Source of the DNA: Papaver somniferum
Lineage: Eukaryota; Streptophyta; Magnoliopsida; Ranunculales; Papaveraceae
Length of the DNA: 64,000 nucleotides
Reading direction: 5' to 3'
Assembly (NCBI RefSeq): GCF_003573695.1
Contig: NC_039363.1
Span: forward strand, 167,106,747-167,170,746
Below are positions 54,690 to 64,000 of this stretch, piece after piece (the first letter of the stretch is position 1; every line of letters begins with the position of its first letter). The notes under the pieces are model-generated. The model did no database searches. It worked only from the letters and a program-made list of their open reading frames with translations, and was not told the DNA's origin. Position numbers and translations under genes: made by a program.

Positions 54690-56384
54690 TTAGACCATAG
54701 TAGCGTATTTGAACATTGGTAATATTGGAGCAAGAGGAGGAATAAGACTTGCCTGAGCTCGAAACCTTCTGACAAAGGTGTGCGGATTATCTCTAAGTTC
54801 CTGCGTAAGTCCCATCAGAGTTTTTACTTCTTCCAGATGCTCAAACGGTGGTGCGTCCTCTGCTTCGTCTTCCGACTCGGAATCCTTGTTGATGACAGGA
54901 TGTGTTGAAGGCATCGTTGTCTTTTCATCATGAATCAAAGTTCTCCCAAGGACCATGTCGTATCCAGGGTCTTCCCGGATTATGAAAAACTTGGCCTCAG
55001 TGCAGATCGATCTTTCCGTAACTTTGAGAGTGATGAAGCTGTATGCGTTTCTGGAGATTCTTTCGTGGTCCCTGATTTCTATGGGAGCGTGGGTGGCTTC
55101 CCGTCGAGTAATACCAGCAGCTCTGAGAGTTTTCAAAGGGATGATGTTGATGGCGGTACCAACATCGATGAACGCCCTCTTGAACTCATTTCCTTTAATG
55201 TACACTGTGGTGAGCAGTCCCCAGACATACATTTCTGTGTCGGTGGCTGAAAGTCCGGTGGTAGTCTCTTGGATCGGCGGACGTCTTCTGGACACGATGT
55301 GGTTCAGTGCAGCAAAGATGTCTTTCCTTTGAGCTTTCGAAAGATACAACAGCTCGCAGACATGTTCAATCAGAGATTGGACCGTTTCCTTGACAGGAGG
55401 TTCAGAGATGGTAAAATTTCTGACTGGGAGGGGGGTTTTGTGCACCCCTTCCGTACCCAGGTTGAGCTCTCCTGATTCGACCTTTTCCTTGAATATGCGC
55501 TTCAAAATTTTGCAATCACTCGTGGGATGGCTGACGTATCTGTGGAAGCGACAATATCGAGGATTTTCCATGGCCTCTTCAGTTGGTTCCTTCTTGACGT
55601 AAGGCAATTTGATTGCGCCGTCTTGAATCCAGGGATCGAGTAGTTCATTAACTTCTTCCATCGAACAGGGAAAATCAGGTGCTTCTGGATCTTCCGTATG
55701 CTGAGGAGGGATTTTCGAATTCTCCTTCTTGTGTGTCTTTGAAGGGGTGGAGGAAGTATGCTTGTGTTGTGGTTCTGCTTTTCGCTTACTCCCTTCCGCG
55801 ACAGTATTTGAAGGTTGCAGGTTATACTGCTTGTTGATCAGACGCCTGCTTCCTCGAGTGTCTTTTGAATCTTCAGTCTTTGTAGACTTTGCTCTTTCCA
55901 AAAGAGCAGGTGCAGTGGTTGCGGACCTCTTCGCAGCTTCGTGAAGCTCTGAGAAAGTCTGGAATCGAAGGTTTTCTAGCAAGGCCCTGTAGACCGGGAG
56001 TATGCCATTGATGTACAAGTCCACCGGTTGTTTCTCCGTGACGTTTGGGTCATGACAATCCAGGGCTTGGACTCTGAACCTTTTCACATAATCATTGGGA
56101 TTTTCACTGACCCTCTGAAACATTCTTCCAAGGTCGGAGAGGGTGACTTGTTCTGACACGAAGAAGTATTTCCTGTAAAATGCGTTAACCATTTCTCCCC
56201 AATTGTTAATGGTCCCTGGTGTGATGCTGTTATACCAGGTGTATGCCCTGCCTTTCAGATATTTTGAGAATTCTTTGAGACGGACGACATGATTATGTTC
56301 ATGTTGTCCCAAGGCTTCGAGAAAACGAGAGACATGTTCCCGAGCATTTCCAGTTCCATCATACAAGGTGAAACTTGGAGACAC
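54690..56384 (-). pseudogene. Gypsy-C gag (capsid part) and protease
   Basis: A 564-codon open frame. The gag capsid-like domain has MSPSFTLYDGTGNAREHVSR, LKGRAYTWYNSITPGTINNW, FYRKYFFVSEQVTLSDLGRM and NPNDYVKRFRVQALDCHDPN. A Lys/Pro-rich linker and a YCRFHRYVSHPTSDCKILKR motif (CxxH...C) follow. The aspartic protease region has NEFKRAFIDVGTAINIIPLK and PGYDMVLGRTLIHDEKTT. The protease triad D-(S/T)-G reads DVG, so enzyme activity is doubtful. It is continuous with the gag N-terminus through a frameshift near 56445. Confidence 0.92.
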
Positions 56385-56956
56385 GTAACCTTCGGGGAGT
56401 GGAATCCTCTGCGTAGCGGCAGGATAAGGATGTTGATGACGATGGTCAGCGATGTCTTGCCTTTTCCATGGTTCTCCAAAAGGTGCTCCAGATCCTCGCG
56501 AGTGATGAAATTCGATGATCCCTTCGCTGATGAGTTGTCTGCAGCAGTTTTGTGGACTTCGTCGTCTTCTACTGTATGGATTGGAATTACCTCAAGACCG
56601 TCATTTGAGGATTTCTCCTTCTCCTTTCCCTTCTCTTGAGTCTTCTCTGACAACTTTTCAGTAAGAGTTTTGAGATAATTATACAACTCCTTCTGTGTAG
56701 CAGCCATGTCAGTCTGGTTCTTTGCAAGAGTCTCCTGCGCTTTGATAAGATCAGCAATGGTAGGCGGTGGATCTCCTCTGACTTCTTCAGGGTTTCGTCC
56801 GGACAGTGGATGACCTTCGGCGTGAGGAGGAGTAGTATCACCACCATCAGTGTTGGAGGTCGAAATTGTCTCCGGGATATTCTGATTGTTGTTGTTGCTA
56901 ATGCTAGCACGGTTTGTGTTTGGATTCGTAACTGAACCTGACCTGAGATCAACCAT
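56385..56956 (-). pseudogene. Gypsy-C gag N-terminus
   Basis: Begins at the ATG at 56956, 37 bp from the primer-binding site: MVDLRSGSVTNPNTNRASIS, then KNQTDMAATQKELYNYLKTL, a charged KEKEKSS region and FITREDLEHLLENHGKG. The frame is lost near 56445. The other frame there reads HRHQHPYPAATQRIPLPEGY and joins the capsid frame, so a one-base indel separates the two parts. Confidence 0.9.
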
Positions 56957-57013
56957 CTTGTGAAATTGTGATATTGCAACCGAGAGAATGACCTCCCACT
57001 GTGGTCGCCAATC

Positions 57014-60000
57014 TGTAGATGGGGAAAAACGATTTGCTGGTTTTTAAGGAATTGAGGAGACGACCGTACGGAGGAGACTCCTCGAACCAAGCGAAATGTT
57101 AAACCTCACACAGATGCACCGCTGCAAAGGGGGTGCTTTAGATTCGAGAGATCAATCTGTAGTACTCCGGCCTAAATCAAGACAATGACCGTTCCAGAGT
57201 AAATTCGGTCACAAGAGATGATGGGTTGATCTGTAGGAGAGAAGCTGAGAAATGTGTGGAATCAATGGTAATCAAAGATTGTGGGTGTGTGAATTCTGAA
57301 TATGATAAGCTCTGAGTGATTGAAATTGCTCAATTGAGAGTAGTTGCTCATTTGATGAGTTGATGATCTCGTGTTGTCAGTTTGACGTGAGATTGATGAT
57401 ACTAATGATGCTTCAATCATGATTCAGAGACTTATTTATATTGCTGGAATTGTAGACACCATGATTCCATGAAGTGTGGAAGTTGATAGAAGGAGTGGGG
57501 AAGTGGAGATCGTGTTTGAAACCAGTTGCTCAACGTGTGGATACTTGGTCGATTTTCCACCCACTACCTCGTGAATTCCTTCAACTGATTGCACGACTTG
57601 CTCACATTCCATCGTTTGTTTGAACACACGTCCCGTAGACCGCCAGACCAAAACCCTAAGTGATATCCCCCAAGTGACGTGATTGACGTCTCGTGGTTTG
57701 TTAGTCAATTGATGACTTCGTGGTTTGATGGGAAGATGAGTCCATGTAGTCGTTGAGTTGAACATGATGTTCTGAAACTCGTGAATTGAACATGTCATGA
57801 GACAGAGGTATAGTTCTTACGATAAAGTAAGAAAGTATTTCTCATTCGGTGGATCGTTGAATATTGATCGTTGAACTAATATTCCTTGGAATATTAATCA
57901 TCTGAGAAAGTGTTGCTCATGTGATGAATTGTTGAATATTTGATCGTCTGAGCATGTGTTGCTCGTCTGATGGATTATTGGCAGCGTTCCAAAAATATTA
58001 ATTAGAATACTGGTCGTTGAACCGAGCATAATTAATAAAATTAATGACCATGAGGTCGTCATAAAAGAATATGGAATGATGATCCTTGGATTCAGAAACC
58101 CTAATTTGATCAATTGATGATCAATTCATGGTTCGTCAGAATTTCAACCATGGGACGAAGGAGGGAGCGACTACATGGGACCGTGGATCAACCATGTAGT
58201 GTCCATATGCTCACGTGAGCAAATACGAAGAACTCCTGAAGAGTTGACGATTTGTTGGTGAAAGAATGATTAAATGCTGGTTTAATCATTTATTCGAAAA
58301 TGCTCGTCTGAGCCTTAGGTGAGAAAACCTAATTAATTATGACGAGGCGAGGGACCGACCATGGAGTCATGAAACCGTCCCTGGGTTGTCCCGTGACCGC
58401 CTGACGATCACTTCATGAAAATCCAAAGTGTTCGGGAGAGTTTTGGACCTAATACGAGCAATTGTGCAAATTAGGTCAAAAATGTGAAAATTGATGGGAC
58501 CGGCTTCCGTGAGCCAAAGAGCCAATCTTGGTCGGTCAAGATAGCGTGCTCGTGTCCCCAAGGCGTCCGCGTCTCAGTCCTGAGAATTTTTATATTTTCT
58601 GGCGTGCAATTGAGCATCATTCGAGAAAATATGCCAAAATTAGGGTTTCGACGAAACTGAGGAAAACACCATGAGATGATGAAAAATAATTATAAAATAA
58701 GGAATGAGGAGGCATGGGACCGCTGTGGTAAAGGCATGGTCGGCCGGTCGTGACCACGGTCCCGTGGTGCCTTTTCCTTAATTTTATAATATTTGGATGA
58801 TTTTATGAAAAATTCATGAATTTTGAGAAATTTGATGAATTTTGGGAGTTTCCATGAATTGAAGGAGTTTTCATGATTTCAAGGAAGCAAAAAATATTAA
58901 AATAATAAAACAAGGGCGTGTGGGACCGTGGAAGGCATGGCCGGCCGGCTAGGGCCCGGTCCCACAAGTTTCCCTAATTTTATAATGATTTTATGAAAAA
59001 ATCATGAATTTTGAGAAATTTGATGAATTTTGGGAGTTTCCATGAATTGAAGGAGTTTTCATGAGTTCAAGGAAGCAAAAAATATTAAAATAATAAAACA
59101 AGGGCGTGTGGGACCGTGGAAGGCATGGCCGGCCAGCTAGGGCCCGGTCCCACGAGTTTTCCTAATTTTTTAATATTTTTTAGGTATTTTGATGATTTGA
59201 GAGAATTTTTCCTGATTTGAGAGAAATACCATGAAATCAAGGAATTTGATGAATTCAAGGAAAACTAATAATAAAACAAAGGGGCGTGTGGGACCGGCTA
59301 GGGCATGGCCGGCCGGCCAAGAACCGGTCCCACAAGTTTTCATAATTTATTTATTTTATTATTATTTGATGATTTGTGTAAAATACCATGAAATCAAGGA
59401 GTTTTTTCATGAAATTAGAGAAATAATAATAATAATAAAATAATAAGGAACCGTGCGTGTGGGGCCGGTTGGGACCAACGCATGGCCGGTTGGCCAATGG
59501 TCACGCCCCACACTCCTTTCCTTGATTTTATATCATTTTGTGGATTTATGGAAGTACCATGAAACCAAGGAGTTTCCTCAAGACGAAGGAGATTTGATAA
59601 AATGAGAGAATTTTCATCAAATCATGGAAAATAATAAAAATGCATTAAAAATATTAAACTGGCGTGGGATTGACCACGACATGGTCGGTCGGTCGTGTGT
59701 CCGTGCTCCCAGCACCCTGGTCAATATTTTAATTATTTATTATTTTCTTCTCTATTTTGCATAGGTTCATCGTTTCGTTGTATTTTTGAAATACTCGTTC
59801 GTGCAGTGACTGTTAGTGTATCATCGTTGAATGCACCTTCACTATTTGAATCGGGGCTTACTTACAGGTAGCTCAGACGCCCGGTTGTTGATTATTTATT
59901 ACTAATTGTGGAATTCAGTGGAGAATAATTCACAAAACTGAGTAATAAGATGTTTATTATTAATTAATAGGATCAGTTGAGGATTCCACTACGAATTCAG

Positions 60001-60658
60001 AATAATAAAGTGAGCATTACCATTCCATGGTATCGTAGATTCGACCATAGAATCGGAGTAATTAAGGTTTATCTATTACCATTTATGAGACCAGTTGTGG
60101 ATTCGATCATGAAATCGGAGTAATGAGATAATATAGTTATTGCTATTCTATGAGATCAAGCTGTGGATTCGATCATAGAATCAGAACAATTGTTATTGTC
60201 ATTCCATGGGACCAGTCGTGGATTCGACCATGGAATAGGAGCGATTGTAATTAGGAATAATTAACTTTGTGGCTCTATACTAGCAGAGCAAGCTGTCTAG
60301 GAGCATTAATCATCCTGATATGAGCTTGTCGGTAAGTCATATCCTTTATATAGTCAGGGTAAACTCGTTGTTTGTTCCTGAAGACGTTATCGCTCTATAC
60401 TAGCAGAGCAAGCTGTCTAGGAGTCGTCCATCACGTGATGCTATATAGAAGTAATCACTGAAAGTATTCAGTATTCCTGAGATATGTCGTTGTCCGGTCG
60501 TGAGACTACATATCCACATGTACTCTGAGAGAAAGTACTCTCCGTTGAGAATTCGATGAGAGAGCCGTGTCTCGATACTCACGTCTGATTGCTAAATCAG
60601 AGCTTCGTATAATTATGAGTTTACAATTTTAGCCTTTGTCGAAAATCCACCATCTACA
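57014..60658 (-). repeat. 5' LTR of gypsy-C
   Basis: A 3,645-bp LTR, the partner of 45331-48983, with the same hairpin array at about 58714-59720 and the same ~70-bp repeats. The reading frame at 57436-57798 recurs at 45753-46115 in the other LTR and is not taken as a gene. Confidence 0.95.
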
Positions 60659-60663
60659 CTAAG

Positions 60664-61637
60664 AATGATAATGGGATAATTAGTAATTTAGAATGACTAG
60701 GAATACTGTAAGCTATACCTCTATATCTATAAATATGATACAAGTTTGATTTATGTACTACGAAATATTAATCAAGATGACCCGGTATTTGATTGTAAAC
60801 TTTTGAACTCTTCTTCTCCCAAGCAGATACAACCTTTTCAATTGGGACTAAACAAGGTCTCTTCTTTTTCTTCTGATCTGATCCCAAAAATCTCCTTTCA
60901 CGTGTAACTTGATTGACCAATTACTCAATCTCCTCATATATGTTTGTCCGGATCCTTCAATTCTCATGTTAACCTTCAACTTTTATGTCAATGCTTTAAG
61001 ACTTGATGAAATGTGCATTAGGATTTAAAGTGTTAATTTTATCATAAAGTGTTAGGTATTACAAAGGATATTTGAGACTACTCACAGCCTCAATTATCTC
61101 ACATAGAAAATATGTACAGGTTGGGATTGGCCGAGTTGCTCCGGTGATATCACCCGGGTTGGGGATCGGTCTCCAGCCGATCCCCGAAACGTACAACATT
61201 GGTTGAGACATACAAATATTACTCTAAAGACCTGAATAAAATTAAGAAGTAACGACTACAACGAAGGCATCATCCTTCCACTTGAGGTTAGTAGTATTGA
61301 CTTGAACTTTTTCCATTCCTAATGTATCTTTCAAGTCATAAAACATAACATGTGAAGTTATATGGTTAACGTTTTACTTTTCTTTTTCAGGAATTTTCTT
61401 GCATTTTATGACTAGCTGTGTAGCGGGTCTCCAAAAAAATAAAAAATAATAATAATAACAATAATAATAATAATGATAATGATAAGCTGTGTAGCGGGTC
61501 TATATATATATATATATATAAAAAATTATGATTATTAGGGTTATGACCAGCTGTGTAGCGGGTTTTTTCTTTTTTCTTGCATTTTATGACCAGCTGTGTA
61601 GCGGGTCTTAAAGATTCAAACTCTAAGATTATATTTT
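60664..61637. repeat. Flank with microsatellites and a fourfold AGCTGTGTAGCGGGT repeat
   Basis: AGCTGTGTAGCGGGT occurs four times (61414, 61485, 61549 and 61592), separated by AAT and TA microsatellites (61440-61482 and 61501-61520). A perfect stem GGGGATCGG / CCGATCCCC lies at about 61155-61185. TATCTATAAATATG near 60724, followed by ATATTAATCAAGA, resembles a retroelement LTR promoter region, but no LTR ends could be placed. No gene is seen. Confidence 0.6.
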
Positions 61638-63235
61638 TGATTGTGGTTGTTGTAGTAGTAAAGATTCGAACTCTAAGATTTGTTAAGATTAATTTTAAAG
61701 GAATAAAATAGAGAGTTACTAGGTCTAGGATTCGGCCAAACTCATATCAATAGGTTCAATTATTCATTCTCAAACAATTATCGCTCGACAAATAAAACAA
61801 CATCGATTCTTATTATTGCCAAGGTAGATTCCCCAAACATTAATTATAAATCGTAAGCATGGGACATCAAACATCTAAGAAAGCATGACCCATCTAATAA
61901 AATAATAACTAATTTTTTCAAATCATAATTCTATTTTAATTAAGTGCAAAAGTCAAATAGAAAATAAAACAAATTCACCCAAGTATGAAGTCCGGCTTCC
62001 TCCGTCGACCCAGTGTTGGAGTCTAGCTTCTCATGGTAAAAACACGCTCAAAATAATTTTCCATAGCTCAAAAAGATGTTTTGTTGAAGAAAATGTATAA
62101 AGTAGTGTATTTGCAACAGTTATAATTGTTACAAAACCCACTGTTACAGAGAACCCTAACAGAACTGTTGCGAACTGAAAATAATTGTTGGAAAAATTCT
62201 TACAAAGTTATTGAGTTTGAAAGTATAGGTCACGGTTTTTCTGCGACTTCTTTTAACTGTTGTTTCGTGTTCTACTTCTTCTTCAATGGCAGCAGCAGAG
62301 ACAAGCTCTGCAACTCCCAATCCTCAGCCTCTGTTCGAACCCCTAACTTTCCATAAACCTTCTTTGATACTCCAACACCCTATATATACTACTCAAGCCT
62401 TCGAATATCTCCTCATTACTCCGAATAATATCTTCATACTTCAGTCAGTAAAGAATAAATTCTCGGAATATTTTCTTTCCCATCTTGCATTCCCATGCGT
62501 TAAAATGCTACAGACACGCTCTAGACTTTCTGGTGCACGCATACGACTGAGTCAAGACGCTGTAGAGACACGCAGCGTTTCAAAATATCACCACAGAATC
62601 CCGCGTATTGCTCCAACCTCTGTTTCATGGGATATCCACGTAACTTCCCTTTTTTTATCGAAACCAAAAACATTACCACCCATGTTTGGATAAAACATGC
62701 CCAAATCAAACAAAATCCGAGAGGCAGTCCAACAAAAACTCCCTCGAAGTCATGCCAGGCATCTCCGCCGGTGAAAGCTAACTTCCCCTGTATCACTTCA
62801 GACTGATCATCCAGCCAAATATAATCGATTCTAAAGCACATGCCAACTCTGTTAGGCCAAAAAAAATCGTTCCCAAAAGTTTCATCCATTTAGTCTCTCA
62901 AGAACCCCACAAAGTCTCGAACCCTAATTCTGGTTTTTTCCAAACCAGATTTTCCCGCAAATTTTGAATTCAAATGGGAAGAATAAGGTCGCCCCTTAAC
63001 CAACTGCTTGGGTGCGAAAATCAGATGGGTACCCCTTATCATTTGAGGTTCCCCTTATACAAAAGTGAGAGTCCGAATAACACGTGTCCTCCGGGTGCAA
63101 ATAACAACTTTTCGAGCAACTTTCTCCGTAAGAGCTTATTTCACAAAAACACCTACAAACAAGTTTATTAGTGATAAAATGAGTCCCAGCTAATGTATTT
63201 ATGGGTGAAAATGTGTCGCACTTTCGTGCTCATCA
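61638..63235. mobile_element. Probable solo LTR related to the one at 21334-22864
   Basis: About 1.6 kb beginning TGATTGTGGTTGTTGTAGTA and ending CTTTCGTGCTCATCA. It parallels the solo LTR at 21.3 kb in order: TTGTAGTAGTAAAG at the start, AAACACGCTCAAAA, a TTCTTCAATGGCAGCAGCAG segment, then CACGTGTCCTCCGGGTGC near the end (compare AAGTGTCCTCCGGGGGTG). No partner LTR or interior is in the window, and a TSD is not certain. The 135-codon frame at 62286-62693 lies in the LTR and is not supported as a gene. Confidence 0.6.
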
Positions 63236-63540
63236 TTATATATTGATGAAACTCTAGTATTAGACTTGGTCATATTATTATGATCAAAGTGTCAAGGAAG
63301 TATATTGAATTATGAATTATATATAACACTTATCTTTTGAACTTCGTAATTACGAAATCGACATAATCTATGTAACTTGTTAATTGATTATGTGTATGGG
63401 ATATAGGTGTTGATTTCATCATAGTAAACAATGTTTTATAATATAAGTTTAAATGAAGTATATATACGAACTTGTTTCATAATCGAAAGGGTATGTTGGT
63501 CCAGTTTTTCATGAAGATCTTTTATGACCGAATCATGTCT
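63236..63540. other. AT-rich spacer
   Basis: I see no gene or structured repeat here. Confidence 0.5.
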
Positions 63541-63870
63541 GTGGTAGGATATGTGGTAGAACCGATTTTTAACCTATGTTGAGAAGTCAAGGTAGAACTG
63601 ATCCTTACCTATATTGGGAACTTGGTAGATCCGATTCTTAAACCTATGTTGAGAGTCAAGGTAGAACTGATCCCTACCTATATTGGGAACTTGGTATGAC
63701 CAATTCTTCACTTATGTTGGAATCATGGTGGAACGGATCCCTACACATTTCATGAACATGGTATGACTAGTATCTTAACTTATGTTACGAGTCATGGTGG
63801 AACCGATCACTACCTATGTTGGAGACTTGGTACAACCGAAATTTAACCTATGCTAGGTGGTATGGTGGAG
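63541..63870. repeat. Minisatellite of ~38-bp units
   Basis: About eight diverged units alternating GGTAGAACCGATTxxTAACCT and ATGTTG(A/G)GA(A/G)TCA(A/T)GG, e.g. near 63556, 63594, 63628, 63660, 63701, 63728, 63777 and 63823. Confidence 0.8.
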
Positions 63871-64000
63871 CCGGTACCAAAGGCAAAACCAAATCTCAAG
63901 TTGACATATTATTTCCGTATCTTGTGAATTTGGAATTAGGGTTTGCTAAGATAGGAAAGCTATAGATGTCGACATTATCTGAACGTGTTCACAACTCTTA

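Larger units (their letters stand above)
45331..60658 (-). mobile_element. Ty3/gypsy retrotransposon (gypsy-C), 15.3 kb, with antisense PMD gene
   Basis: LTRs 45331-48983 (3') and 57014-60658 (5') begin TGTAGATGG and end CATCTACA. The TSD CTAAG is at 45326-45330 and 60659-60663. The primer-binding-like sequence ATTGGCGACCACAGTGGGA follows the 5' LTR (complement of 56994-57012), and the polypurine tract GCAGGGGACTTAA precedes the 3' LTR (complement of 48984-48996). Both are the same as in gypsy-B, so the two share a lineage. The minus strand carries gag, protease and an integrase tail; RT, RNase H and the integrase core are gone. The plus strand carries a spliced PMD gene. The layout (long LTRs, antisense extra ORF) fits the Tat/Ogre group of plant Ty3/gypsy elements; this assignment is inference. 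Confidence 0.94.

Noticed and set aside
54363..56639. Several plus-strand ORFs opposite gag and the integrase tail
   Set aside because: They are antisense shadows of the gag/protease and integrase frames and lack any domain of their own.
62126..62693. Two plus-strand ORFs with an Ala/Ser-rich start (MAAAETSSATPNPQ)
   Set aside because: The segment corresponds to part of the solo LTR at 21.9-22.1 kb; it is LTR sequence and no domain is visible.
1..64000. tRNA, rRNA or organelle-derived DNA
   Set aside because: I looked for cloverleaf-type and rRNA-core sequences by eye and saw none; only primer-binding sites complementary to tRNAs were found. A tRNA search program was not available.

Overview
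This is a stretch of eudicot-type plant nuclear genome. The evidence is spliced nuclear genes with GT-AG introns, a polyphenol oxidase (PPO) relic with a chloroplast/thylakoid transit peptide, telobox and site II promoter motifs, plant LINEs, and plant Ty3/gypsy and Ty1/copia retrotransposons. I cannot name the species. Roughly nine tenths of the window is transposable elements, many nested inside one another. Most insertions can be placed to the base because their target-site duplications (TSDs) are still readable.

Left part (1-7.5 kb). A minus-strand PPO pseudogene (446-5563) is broken three ways: an in-frame deletion that removes the CuA copper site, an LTR retrotransposon insertion (2288-5106, TSD AAGCG), and a Mutator-like (MULE) insertion (519-1813, TSD TCAGTGAAA). 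A hAT-like element (5799-6894, TSD TATCAAAA) lies just upstream of the PPO start. An old RNase H fragment of another LINE follows.

7.5-17.7 kb. A 5'-truncated LINE (7571-13732, 17-bp TSD, poly-A) contains two MULE insertions (8162-8991 and 9539-12623). Next to it is the only conventional host gene that looks intact: a six-exon minus-strand gene for the Rpb7-like RNA polymerase I subunit RPA43 (14275-16933). Its promoter carries teloboxes and a TGGGCT site II element.

17.7-32.8 kb. A second LINE of the same family (ORF1, endonuclease, reverse transcriptase, zinc knuckle) is split at 19635/30320 by a 10.7-kb Ty3/gypsy element in minus orientation (TSD CTCAC). One LTR of that element has itself received a solo LTR (21334-22864, TSD CCGAT).

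32.8-45.3 kb. A rearranged Ty1/copia-type complex has three LTR pieces, two primer-binding sites and a degraded ORF resembling the 'putative plant transposon protein' family. After it come two repeat-rich, DNA-transposon-like stretches.

45.3-60.7 kb. A 15.3-kb Ty3/gypsy element (minus orientation, TSD CTAAG) keeps gag and protease and the integrase tail but has lost RT/RNase H/integrase core. Antisense to these it carries a four-exon plant mobile domain (PMD) gene (about 50495-53899) with all junctions in phase, its own TATA box and a probable spliced 5' UTR. This is the most interesting object in the window: a host-type spliced gene kept open inside an otherwise decayed retroelement.

60.7-64 kb. 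Repeat-rich flank with microsatellites, another probable solo LTR related to the one at 21.3 kb, and a minisatellite.
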